Notes under the pieces: generated by a model | Seen by the model: only the letters and a program-made list of their open reading frames with translations | What the model was told of the DNA's origin: nothing | The model's database searches: none | Source: an uncultured Collinsella sp. | Lineage (GTDB): Bacteria; Actinomycetota; Coriobacteriia; Coriobacteriales; Coriobacteriaceae | Assembly (NCBI GenBank): GCA_902493835.1 | Contig: CABURG010000033.1 | Coordinates: forward strand, 1-14,258 | Length of the DNA stretch: 14,258 nt | Direction: 5' to 3' | In this document: piece by piece, positions 1 through 7,216 of the stretch | Numbering within the stretch: position 1 is the first letter of the stretch | Layout: every line of letters starts with the position of its first letter | Program-made: the position numbers and the translations under genes

Positions 1-16
1 CCGCTTTTTCATCGCG

Positions 17-3000
17 CTAGCGCTTCTTTGGGGTCGACCTAAGGCGAGCGAACCATAGGGCTGCGGCACCCGAGGTCAGGAGCGCGGTGATGCAAGCGGC
101 GATGGGAACTGATCCTGTTGCCGGTAGGTCCTGCGGTAGGGTACAGCGTTGAATGACGCTGTCCTCGTCATGTGACTCAAGTTTATCGCCGCCACCGTTG
201 CGGCAAAGATCGACGCGCGCGCTGTTGGTGAGTGCGGTTTGGGGCGTATAAGCCGACGTTGCCTGCATATGTACGACTGCGCCCCGAGCGTCTGTGCCAA
301 GGATTGCTTTGGCATCGTCAAGGTCGTCGTGCTCATCTTTGAGATCATCGCGGGTCCAAGAATCCGCATCGCTTCGAGTCGTAAAGTCGGCGGCTACCGC
401 ACCGTATTCAATTCGAATGCCCGTTACGACGGTATTGGATGCAAGGTCGAGCTCTTCCGCCTCGAGTGTGGTGGATTCCGTGGTCGAGACATCCGCCTTC
501 CAGAGGTGCCAGCCGTCGTAATCGACGAGGCGGCAATCCTCACCCAGACTCTCCCTTACTTCGTCGGACTCAAGCCAAGGATTTTCGTGCCCATCGTCAA
601 GTGTCGCGTTTGCCGGCTCATCGACGTCTGTCGAGTCCAACGGCGTCGTGCGATACCACACGTTGCAAAGACCATTGAGGTCGCCGATGGCGACGGGGGT
701 TTCGATTGAGACGAATCTCGCCGTATCGTCCTCGGCACACTCAAGATCATCGGTAATTGTGAACTCATCAACCCAGGTAGTTGAATCGTTTCGAGCGTCG
801 ATGGTATAGGAGAAAAGCCCATCCGTATTGGTTTGCATCGCGGCACGGTTTTTACCATCGCCGTTAGCCAACAGGCCCTTTTCGATAGGTTGGACAAGTT
901 CCTGACGCTTGTCGACCTGCCCCTTGATCTCGATGGGCGCATCCTTCATCGCGACGGATTGGACTTCTCCCGTATCCTTTATTTCAAACGTTATCTCCTC
1001 GGCAAGGTCATAGGTCCGCGGAGACATCATTTCGCGCAACGAGTAGGTGCCGGGTGCAAGATGTTCGACGCGGTGTGGCTTGTCGGATGAGGTCCAGGAG
1101 TCTATTTCGGTTTTATCGGGACCATATAAGGCGAGCTGTGCGCCTTCCACTTCCTGCTCACCGCTTGCATCGACCTTGGAGATATCAACCTTGGTGTAAT
1201 CGTCGGATACGTTAAGCCGTGCTTCTACAACGGGTGTTTTCTGGTCGGCATAAGTAAGGTCGACAATATGGGTTGTCTGATCGAGCAAGAAGCCTGCCGG
1301 CGCTTGAGTCTCGACGACCTCGTAGCGTGCGGTGCCAGATCCCAGTGGGAGGTTGCCCGCGCGTGCTTCTCCAGTTTCATCCGTCGTGACGGTCGCGACA
1401 GTCTCACCGTCGAGCGCGGCAATGCTACCGTCGGGGCGCACGATATCACCCGAGGCACGGATCTCAAAGACGGCGCCCGCGAGGCTGCTGCCGTCTACGG
1501 CATCGGTTTTAACGATCCTGATGTTTCCGGTCGCGGCGTGGTCATAATACGAGGCGATTGCAACGGGCGTTAGGTTCATGTCGGCGGGTATGTTTACCTC
1601 GATCTCCTCGCCGACAAGATAGGGCTCTTTGGCCGAGGTTTCGCGTAGATAATAGGTGCCCGGCACGAGCGATTCGGGCAGTGTGACGGTCCCGGTCGCG
1701 TCAGTCGTAAAGGTGTCCATTACGTTATGTGTTGGATACCAGCAAGTTTGTGAGACAGATTCGTGATTGCTGTCGAGTAGTTGGAAGGTGAATCCGGCTA
1801 GTGGAACAGAAGCGCCTGTTTGGGCATCGCGTTTTACAATCTGGAGATGCGTCGACAGAGCGTGGTTGTCCACGATATATTGAAGCTCGGCGCCGTTGAA
1901 AATCTGATTGGCCCCGACGGTCCATTCCCCTGCACGTTTAAAACCCTCGGGGACGGTTTCCGGAACCTCGCGAACCGTGTAGCCGGCACGGTCGTATGGG
2001 ACGGCTCCGTGGACACCGGCGGGTCGCTTACCTGTGCCGAACCATGCTTCGGGCTGGTCTTTGGTGGAGGCAAAGCCATAGATGTTTGTGGTCAGTGTGC
2101 CAACAACCTGCTGAGAGCTGTTGCTGACAACCTCAAAGACAACACCACCCGCCGGCTGCTCCAGGCCGGATTGGTCGCTATTGCCGTAATCCTTGAATTT
2201 GGAAATCTCAAGGTCAAAAGCAATGGGGATATCGGAAATGCGAGATTCGATCTCGACCACGCCTGAATCGCCGAGCTGGTCGGCTCCAACGGTATAGGTC
2301 CAGCTGTCGTTGGATGGCAGGTAGCCCTCGGGGGCTTTTGATTCGTAGATGGTAAAGGTTCCTAAGGGGACATCGGCGAGGGTGGCCCGACCGCTTTCGT
2401 CGGTCGTGAGGATTTGTGCCCATCCAGGGGTTGATTGCGACACACACGTGAACTCTGCTCCTGCGAGTGAAGATCCCACCTGGGGGCCGGCATTCGTCGC
2501 GGCATCGAGTTTTACGATACGCAGGTTGATGGTGCCGGGCTGTTCATCAATGGCGACCTGTCCACCGTCATTCCCCGTGGTAAAGGCGATGCGATCACGA
2601 CGGGGGACATAGCCGGCCGGCGCCTTCGTTTCAACTAGGTAGTATGCCGTGTTGGGCAGAAGTGTTGCTTGCGCCCGACCGTTGCTGTCCATCTGGATGG
2701 TGCCGACATGCGCGTCGCTGGCGCTCTCAAAAATATCGAATGTTGCCCCGTCAAACTGATAAGTATTGTTTCCGCTGGTAATGGCGGCGTTTGCAGACTG
2801 CTTTTGGAAGGAAACAGAGACCGCCGGCAGTACATAGAGCATGTCTTGACGTTTGCTGCCGCCCGATACGGCTCCTAGATAGCGCCGCGCGCGGTGCGGA
2901 GCGGCTTTGATGCTTCCTGATTTTGCGTTGTCGTGGAGCCACCGCGCAGCCGCCACGACTTCATTGTCAGCGGTAAAGTGCCCACTCTTGGTTTTGCCCT

Positions 3001-3448
3001 GAGCGGTCGTGTAGGAATAGGTACCGTCGACATGGGTAGTGCCGTTGAGCATCCATACGGCAAGCTGGGTTGCGGCGCGGGCGCGATCGGGTGAAAGATG
3101 GTAACCGCCAAACGACGTGGCGGTAGGATATCCGCGACAAACGATTGCCGCGAACTCGTCGTCGAGCCACACCCAGCCTTGATCAAAGTTGAGCCATGGG
3201 CCGCCCGGCTTGGTGGGGCCGGGGCGCTCCTGGTTCATGCAGTAGGCAATCGAGGCGTCTTGAGCTTCATACTTGCCGATGAAGAAGGGCCCACAATCAT
3301 CGCTAATAGTGCGGAAGCCGAGTTGGTCGTAGCCATCGACGGCAAATGCGGCTCTCGGTGCCAGGCAGCCGAAAAGCAGGAAGAGGAGCAGGAGCAGCGG
3401 ACCTGTTGCGATTGCGCTGTGGACAGAGTGCGTGGGTGCGTTGGACAT
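17..3448 (-). CDS. LPXTG-anchored thioester-domain adhesin with six SpaA/Cna-B-like domains
   Basis: A 1143-residue secreted surface protein, probably an adhesin or pilus-like fibre sorted to the cell wall. An N-terminal signal peptide (hydrophobic about 17-30, likely cleaved after AFA at 36) is followed by a thioester domain (about 37-205). There Cys70 (YCMNQ) and Gln128 (TQLAVW) match the pair that forms the Cys-Gln thioester in class I domains of Gram-positive adhesins. Six SpaA-like beta domains follow, each with a candidate isopeptide Lys (K216, K313, K417, K539, K647, K758) and a late E-box Glu (E273, E369, E494, E603, E713, E806), typically in YxLxETxAPxGY-like context. A C-terminal domain (about 840-1100) is acidic and has five Cys. 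LPATG (1108-1112), a hydrophobic helix and a basic tail complete the sortase signal. The start is supported by AAGGAG at 3454-3459, five bases upstream. No sortase lies in the window. The family call is firm; the ligand is unknown. Confidence 0.93.
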   Translation of the reverse strand: MSNAPTHSVHSAIATGPLLLLLFLLFGCLAPRAAFAVDGYDQLGFRTISDDCGPFFIGKYEAQDASIAYCMNQERPGPTKPGGPWLNFDQGWVWLDDEFAAIVCRGYPTATSFGGYHLSPDRARAATQLAVWMLNGTTHVDGTYSYTTAQGKTKSGHFTADNEVVAAARWLHDNAKSGSIKAAPHRARRYLGAVSGGSKRQDMLYVLPAVSVSFQKQSANAAITSGNNTYQFDGATFDIFESASDAHVGTIQMDSNGRAQATLLPNTAYYLVETKAPAGYVPRRDRIAFTTGNDGGQVAIDEQPGTINLRIVKLDAATNAGPQVGSSLAGAEFTCVSQSTPGWAQILTTDESGRATLADVPLGTFTIYESKAPEGYLPSNDSWTYTVGADQLGDSGVVEIESRISDIPIAFDLEISKFKDYGNSDQSGLEQPAGGVVFEVVSNSSQQVVGTLTTNIYGFASTKDQPEAWFGTGKRPAGVHGAVPYDRAGYTVREVPETVPEGFKRAGEWTVGANQIFNGAELQYIVDNHALSTHLQIVKRDAQTGASVPLAGFTFQLLDSNHESVSQTCWYPTHNVMDTFTTDATGTVTLPESLVPGTYYLRETSAKEPYLVGEEIEVNIPADMNLTPVAIASYYDHAATGNIRIVKTDAVDGSSLAGAVFEIRASGDIVRPDGSIAALDGETVATVTTDETGEARAGNLPLGSGTARYEVVETQAPAGFLLDQTTHIVDLTYADQKTPVVEARLNVSDDYTKVDISKVDASGEQEVEGAQLALYGPDKTEIDSWTSSDKPHRVEHLAPGTYSLREMMSPRTYDLAEEITFEIKDTGEVQSVAMKDAPIEIKGQVDKRQELVQPIEKGLLANGDGKNRAAMQTNTDGLFSYTIDARNDSTTWVDEFTITDDLECAEDDTARFVSIETPVAIGDLNGLCNVWYRTTPLDSTDVDEPANATLDDGHENPWLESDEVRESLGEDCRLVDYDGWHLWKADVSTTESTTLEAEELDLASNTVVTGIRIEYGAVAADFTTRSDADSWTRDDLKDEHDDLDDAKAILGTDARGAVVHMQATSAYTPQTALTNSARVDLCRNGGGDKLESHDEDSVIQRCTLPQDLPATGSVPIAACITALLTSGAAALWFARLRSTPKKR

Positions 3449-3702
3449 GGCTGCTCCTTATCCCTCGTGCGTCGCACGGGGAGGCTGCGACGCGTAGGAT
3501 GAGGCTACCCCCGAGGTTCATGCGGGTAAGTACCGGAGCCTGACCAAAAGCTTGCCCAATTCCTGACAAATTGAGCTCAAATACAACAATCAAGCAAAAG
3601 CGCAGGTAGAAGATAAGGGGAACAGGAAGTCAAAGGTCCTCGTCTCCACAATTGACGCGATTTTCAAACGAATCTCCACAGCTAAAACAAGCATCACCAC
3701 CC
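3449..3702. other. Intergenic stretch between the divergent adhesin and tRNA-Gly genes
   Basis: No convincing coding frame is visible. It holds the adhesin ribosome binding site (3454-3459, minus strand) and a 10-base palindrome TTGAGCTCAA at 3571-3580. I could not find a promoter with good -35 and -10 boxes for the adhesin. Expression control of the adhesin, possibly by the palindrome or by phase-variable means, is not evident from sequence. Confidence 0.5.
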
Positions 3703-3732
3703 TTGTATCGAACAAGACAACCGCGTTATACT
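3703..3732 (+). promoter_or_regulatory. Candidate promoter of tRNA-Gly
   Basis: A -10 box TATACT (3727-3732, five of six consensus bases) has a weak -35 TTGTAT (3703-3708) 18 bases upstream. The tRNA begins 13 bases after the -10 box, a plausible distance for a short tRNA leader. The -35 matches only three consensus bases, so this is moderately supported. Confidence 0.5.
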
Positions 3733-3745
3733 AGCCAACACACAA

Positions 3746-3820
3746 GCGGGCATCGCCAAGTGGTAAGGCATCAGCTTCCCAAGCTGACACTCGCGGGTTC
3801 GAGTCCCGTTGCCCGCTCCA
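3746..3820 (+). tRNA. tRNA-Gly (anticodon CCC), CCA encoded
   Basis: The cloverleaf can be folded by eye. The acceptor stem GCGGGCA pairs perfectly with TGCCCGC, followed by discriminator T and an encoded CCA. The anticodon stem TCAGC/GCTGA encloses loop TTCCCAA, placing anticodon CCC at 3778-3780, which decodes GGG. The T-arm carries GGGTTCGAGTCCC. Length is 75 bases including CCA. It stands alone between the adhesin and purB and has its own promoter and terminator. Confidence 0.96.
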
Positions 3821-3830
3821 TTCGAATTTC

Positions 3831-3863
3831 AGGCACGGTAACGTTTCGTTACCGTGCCTTTTT
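3831..3863 (+). terminator. Intrinsic terminator of tRNA-Gly
   Basis: A perfect 13-base-pair stem (AGGCACGGTAACG with its complement) closes a three-base loop TTT and is followed directly by a T run. It lies ten bases after the tRNA CCA end. It should separate the tRNA transcript from purB. Confidence 0.93.
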
Positions 3864-3870
3864 CAATAAA

Positions 3871-4011
3871 GTGCCGGGACTCGAACCCGACAGGGTGCGA
3901 GCGTTAAATAAACGCGAAGCGTTTATAGCGAGCAGGCAAGGTCGCCGATAGGCGGCCGCAGCCGGTGCGGATTTGCGAAGCAAATACGCAGACGTCCTCA
4001 TGGTCGCTCCA
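3871..4011. repeat. Structured tRNA-Gly downstream unit: inverted T-arm, three hairpins, degenerate tRNA 3' end
   Basis: The unit starts with CGGGACTCGAACCCG (about 3875-3889), an exact 15-base reverse complement of part of the T-arm of the tRNA-Gly just upstream. Three short perfect hairpins follow: 3909-3925 (7 bp, loop GAA), 3943-3954 (4 bp, loop GATA) and 3971-3985 (6 bp, loop GAA). It ends at 3994-4011 with an 18-base segment matching the tRNA-Gly 3' end at 13 positions without gaps, including CGCTCCA. The same plan occurs after tRNA-Lys (12606-12741). No protein is evident. Function is unknown; a tRNA-associated repeat or remnant of an element is inferred. Confidence 0.6.
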
Positions 4012-4063
4012 ATTCCAAAATGTTAGGTTAATGCCTACTGCCCATACTTGCACCTGCGCACGG

Positions 4064-4087
4064 TACAATGGTTGGGTTACGACCAAC
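4064..4087 (+). promoter_or_regulatory. Possible -10 element and 5' UTR hairpin of purB
   Basis: TACAAT at 4064-4069 is a good -10 hexamer, but no acceptable -35 sits 16-18 bases upstream. Just downstream, GTTGG and CCAAC (4071-4075 and 4083-4087) could form a small hairpin in the leader. No purine riboswitch fold was recognised. Confidence 0.3.
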
Positions 4088-4113
4088 GTGCCAATAACCA
4101 AAAAGGAGCCGCT

Positions 4114-5460
4114 ATGATCGATCGCTATACCCGCCCGGAGATGGGACACATCTTCTCCCTCGAGAACAAGTACGCCATTTGGCAGGAGATCGAGGTTCTG
4201 GCCTGCGAGGCCCAGGCGGAGCTCGGCAAGATCGGTATTTCCAAAGACGAGGCCCAGTGGATCCGCGACCATGCCAACTTTGAGAAGGCGAAGGTCGATG
4301 AGATCGAGGAAGTCACGCGCCACGACGTCATTGCCTTCCTGACCAACATGAAGGAATACATCGATGCCGATGTTCCCGAGGGCGACCCCAAGCCCAGCCG
4401 CTGGGTTCACTATGGCATGACCAGCTCCGATCTGGGCGACACGGCCCTGTGCTACCAGCTCACCCAGGCCTGCGACCTGATCATCGAGGACGTCAAGAAG
4501 CTCGGCGAGATTTGCAAGCGTCGCGCCTTTGAGGAGCGCAACACGCTCTGTGCCGGCCGCACTCATGGCATCCACGCCGAGCCGATGACCTTCGGCATGA
4601 AGTTTGGCTCTTGGGCCTGGGAGCTCAAGCGCGATCTGGACCGTCTTGAGGATGCCCGCAAGAATGTTGCCTTCGGTGCCATCTCCGGCGCTGTCGGCAC
4701 GTACAGCTCCATCGAGCCGTTTGTCGAGGAGTATGTCTGCGAACACCTGGGGCTGGTTCACGACCCGCTGTCCACGCAGGTTATCAGCCGCGACCACCAT
4801 GCCTATCTCGCCGGCGTTCTCGCCACCACCGCGGCCACCTGCGAGCGCATCGCTACCGAGGTCCGCAATCTGCAGAAGACCGATACGCTCGAGGCCGAGG
4901 AGCCGTTCCGTAAGGGCCAAAAGGGCAGCTCCGCCATGCCGCACAAGCGCAACCCCATCACCATGGAGAAGGTCTGCGGTCTGTCGCGCGTCGTGAAGGC
5001 CAACGCACAGGTTGCCTTCGACAACGTCGCCCTGTGGCACGAGCGTGACATTTCGCACTCCTCTGCCGAGCGCGTCGCCCAGGCCGATAGCTTCATCGCG
5101 CTCGACCACATGTTCCAGTGCCTCATCCGCGTTATCGACGGCCTGCAGCTGTATCCCGCTCGCATGATGGCCAACCTCAATAAGACCCGCGGCCTCATCT
5201 TCTCCTCCAAGGTGCTGCTCGCCCTCGTCGACACGGGCATCACCCGCGAGGACGCGTACGCCATTGTGCAGGAGAACGCCATGGCAACCTGGCACGAGGT
5301 GCAGGATTGTGTCTCCGGCCCCACCTTTAAGGAACGTCTCGAGGCCGACCCGCACTGCACCGTCAGCCAGGAGAAGCTCGACGAGATTTTTGATCCGTGG
5401 GACTTCCTCACCCGTATCGACACAGTCTTTGATCGTCTGGAGCAGCTGAGCTTCGAGTAG
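4114..5460 (+). CDS. purB: Adenylosuccinate lyase
   Basis: A cytosolic enzyme of de novo purine synthesis. It releases fumarate from SAICAR to give AICAR, and from adenylosuccinate to give AMP. The 448-residue product carries the fumarase/aspartase superfamily hallmarks: GMTSSDLGDT at 101-110, the catalytic-His region GRTHGIHAEP at 148-157 (His151), and the mobile signature loop GSSAMPHKRNP at 271-281 with the serine pair expected to act as base. Length is normal for PurB. The start at 4114 is chosen because AAGGAG (4103-4108) lies five bases upstream; an in-frame TTG at 4048 has no such site and would add 22 unconserved-looking residues that overlap the -10 element. purC lies 4.2 kb downstream but is separated by unrelated genes. 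The gene ends 128 bases before the TSCPD gene. Confidence 0.97.
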   Translation: MIDRYTRPEMGHIFSLENKYAIWQEIEVLACEAQAELGKIGISKDEAQWIRDHANFEKAKVDEIEEVTRHDVIAFLTNMKEYIDADVPEGDPKPSRWVHYGMTSSDLGDTALCYQLTQACDLIIEDVKKLGEICKRRAFEERNTLCAGRTHGIHAEPMTFGMKFGSWAWELKRDLDRLEDARKNVAFGAISGAVGTYSSIEPFVEEYVCEHLGLVHDPLSTQVISRDHHAYLAGVLATTAATCERIATEVRNLQKTDTLEAEEPFRKGQKGSSAMPHKRNPITMEKVCGLSRVVKANAQVAFDNVALWHERDISHSSAERVAQADSFIALDHMFQCLIRVIDGLQLYPARMMANLNKTRGLIFSSKVLLALVDTGITREDAYAIVQENAMATWHEVQDCVSGPTFKERLEADPHCTVSQEKLDEIFDPWDFLTRIDTVFDRLEQLSFE

Positions 5461-5486
5461 GTTCGGGCATAACGTTAGCTTTTTAG

Positions 5487-5524
5487 GGCGCTTTGCTGGT
5501 AATGTGTGTTGCCGGCAAAGCGCC
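5487..5524 (+). terminator. Stem-loop after purB, possible terminator
   Basis: A perfect 10-base inverted repeat (GGCGCTTTGC and GCAAAGCGCC) can extend inward by about four more pairs including G-U pairs. It lies 27 bases after the purB stop. No T run follows (next bases are TCGTTGCATTT), so it may be an atypical terminator or a 3'-end-protecting structure. Confidence 0.4.
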
Positions 5525-5527
5525 TCG

Positions 5528-5556
5528 TTGCATTTAGGGAAAGACGGGGATAATAG
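5528..5556 (+). promoter_or_regulatory. Weak candidate promoter for the TSCPD/lipoprotein pair
   Basis: TTGCAT (5528-5533) is followed by GATAAT at 5549-5554 with a 15-base spacer, or by the overlapping TAATAG at 5551-5556 with 17 bases. It sits between the purB stem-loop and the gene start at 5589, where a promoter is expected. The hexamer matches are imperfect. Confidence 0.35.
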
Positions 5557-5588
5557 TCGTCTCGAATAACATTCTGAGAGGGGATCGC

Positions 5589-5852
5589 ATGATTTCGTTT
5601 GATTACAAGCCTCAGGGCGTGTGTGCTCGCAATATTCACCTTGACCTTTCCGATGACGGCAACAAGGTGATGGGCGTTGAGTTTACCGGCGGCTGCGATG
5701 GTAACCTCAAGGCCATCTCCAGGCTGGTCGAGGGTGCTCCTGCCGATCGGGTAATCGAGGTTCTCGCCGGTAATACCTGCGGTATGAAAAAGACCTCCTG
5801 CGCCGACCAGCTTACGCGCGCTATCGAGGCCGCTCGCGCCGAGATCGCCTAA
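5589..5852 (+). CDS. TSCPD-domain protein (TIGR03905-like), small predicted metal-binding protein
   Basis: An 87-residue cytosolic protein that is essentially one TSCPD domain. Four cysteines are placed as in the family: Cys12, Cys36 (GGCDGN), Cys64 (NTCG) and Cys71 in TSCADQL, the motif matching TSCPD. The same fold is found at the C-terminus of some B12-dependent ribonucleotide reductases, where a zinc-binding role has been suggested; the free-standing proteins have no established function. The start is supported by a purine-rich AGAGGGG site shortly upstream. The stop codon TAA overlaps the next start by one base (TAATG), so translation of this gene and the lipoprotein is likely coupled. 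Family assignment is good; biochemical role unknown. Confidence 0.85.
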   Translation: MISFDYKPQGVCARNIHLDLSDDGNKVMGVEFTGGCDGNLKAISRLVEGAPADRVIEVLAGNTCGMKKTSCADQLTRAIEAARAEIA

Positions 5853-7063
5853 TGGGTATCGCCGATCACATCAAGAACGGAATATCGCGTCGCGGCTTTG
5901 TACTCGGTGGGGCTGCCGCGGGCGCTGCCACGGTGCTTGCCGGATGCTCGAAAAAAACGGGCACCAGCGATGATGCCGCCGGCGAGCCGCAGGTTATCAA
6001 GGACGATTCCAAAATCATCTCGATTACGGATGAGTACGAGGCAGTCGACATCGATCTTGAGCCGGCGGCGTCGTGGACGCTGCCTCTGGGTACGCTGCTG
6101 TACTACTGCGACGGCGATTACGCCGCGGCGATGATGGCGCCCGCATCGGCACTGCACGCCAACACACTCGGTGTGCTTAACCTGGGCGATGGCTCGCTTA
6201 CCACATTAATCGAGGATCCTATCGAGGGCACGGGATATGCATTCTACGATGTCCGTGCCGGCGACGGCGTATTCGCGTGGGTTGAGATGAACTTTGCCAA
6301 TTCATCGTGGAAGCTCTACGCTCAAAATCTATCGGGCGCTTCGCTCTCTGGCGACGTGGTTGAGCTCGATCGAGGTGGCAAGGACTATGATCCGCCCCTG
6401 TTTACGGCGTTCGGGTCATCGGTTATCTGGTATAAAATGCCTTCGGCAGGCGGCAATAAAACGAGTAGTGATTCGTTTTGCTATCGTCGCTCGCTTGATG
6501 AATCCAAGGCCGAGGCAATTTGGAAATCGACGGGCCGCTTTGCATCGGCCCCGCGCGCGAGCGACGGCATTTTGACCATCTCGCCGCGTGTCCGCAACGA
6601 CGAGGGCGTCTACTACGGCATAACGGCAATCGATCTGACCGACGGCAACAACACCAAGCGTGCCCAGCTGGTCCTTCCCTCGTCAGTCTCGCCTTTCGAG
6701 GCCGTGTATATGGGCGATACCTTCGTGTTTTCTATCGAGGCGGCCTATAGCGGCGTGGGCAGCCTGGGCAATATGGGCACGTATATCGGTAATGAGGGAG
6801 GGCCGTACCTCTTTCTGTCACGCGAGCCGCTCGCATGTGCGGCTGGCAAGAAGAATAAATACCTTGTTAAGGTACAGGCGTCGCATTTCCTGATCGACAC
6901 CTCTGCCAAGACCTATGGCTCGCTGCTGTCGCCCGACCGCGCTTTGGAGTATGGCGATTATCCAGCTACGGCGGGAAAATCGGACTCATTCCTTACGTAC
7001 GCCACGGTGCGCAACAGCCAGGGTATACCAGAGACAGTCACTGCACGCCTATTCTCTCTTTAA
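5852..7063 (+). CDS. Tat-type lipoprotein of unknown function
   Basis: A 403-residue protein with a twin-arginine motif SRRGFVLGG (12-20), a hydrophobic stretch, and lipobox LAGC with Cys32. It is therefore predicted to be exported folded through the Tat system and lipid-anchored on the outer face of the membrane. The mature part shows no membrane segment and alternates short hydrophobic strands with G/D turns and aromatic residues, which could suit a beta-propeller-like fold. That is an impression, not a domain match, and I see no catalytic motif. Its start overlaps the TSCPD stop by one base, which fixes the start and implies coupling. Tat use could mean cofactor loading before export, although no cofactor motif is recognised. 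Export prediction is strong; function unknown. Confidence 0.85.
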   Translation: MGIADHIKNGISRRGFVLGGAAAGAATVLAGCSKKTGTSDDAAGEPQVIKDDSKIISITDEYEAVDIDLEPAASWTLPLGTLLYYCDGDYAAAMMAPASALHANTLGVLNLGDGSLTTLIEDPIEGTGYAFYDVRAGDGVFAWVEMNFANSSWKLYAQNLSGASLSGDVVELDRGGKDYDPPLFTAFGSSVIWYKMPSAGGNKTSSDSFCYRRSLDESKAEAIWKSTGRFASAPRASDGILTISPRVRNDEGVYYGITAIDLTDGNNTKRAQLVLPSSVSPFEAVYMGDTFVFSIEAAYSGVGSLGNMGTYIGNEGGPYLFLSREPLACAAGKKNKYLVKVQASHFLIDTSAKTYGSLLSPDRALEYGDYPATAGKSDSFLTYATVRNSQGIPETVTARLFSL

Positions 7064-7122
7064 GCTTAGAGGGGTTAAAAAGGCGCCAACAGGGGAATAA
7101 ACGCGTTGTAATTGTGAGTACC

Positions 7123-7161
7123 GCCCGCCGAGCTGCCGCGTCATAGCGGCATCTGGCGGGC
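7123..7161 (+). promoter_or_regulatory. Two-tier hairpin between the lipoprotein and response regulator genes
   Basis: An outer 7-bp stem GCCCGCC/GGCGGGC (7123-7129 with 7155-7161) encloses a perfect inner 6-bp stem TGCCGC/GCGGCA (7134-7139 with 7146-7151) with loop GTCATA. No T run follows directly. It could end the lipoprotein transcript or regulate the two-component operon. A TAAAAT -10-like sequence lies at 7172-7177 but lacks a good -35. Confidence 0.45.
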
Positions 7162-7216
7162 TCAGGTGCGTTAAAATGGGCTTGTTCTTAGCTAATTGAG
7201 ACAGGGGGGCCGTGTT

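Noticed and set aside
239..709. Plus-strand frames opposite the adhesin gene
   Set aside because: Antisense shadows of the adhesin, which has a signal peptide, ordered repeat domains and a sortase anchor.
3571..3580. Palindrome TTGAGCTCAA upstream of the adhesin as an operator
   Set aside because: A single 10-base palindrome without a defined promoter or a second copy is too weak to call.
3652..3951. A 99-codon plus-strand frame spanning tRNA-Gly
   Set aside because: It reads through a tRNA and its terminator and has no ribosome binding site or protein-like features.
3871..4011. A CRISPR array or a second tRNA in the hairpin unit
   Set aside because: There are no regularly spaced identical repeats, and the T-arm-like block has no acceptor stem, D-arm or anticodon arm to make a tRNA.
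3904..5355. A 483-codon open frame on the minus strand opposite purB
   Set aside because: It is wholly antisense to a confident enzyme gene, and its composition (Leu/Val/Asp/Gly-rich) is what GC-rich codons of purB give on the opposite strand. It has no recognisable domain.
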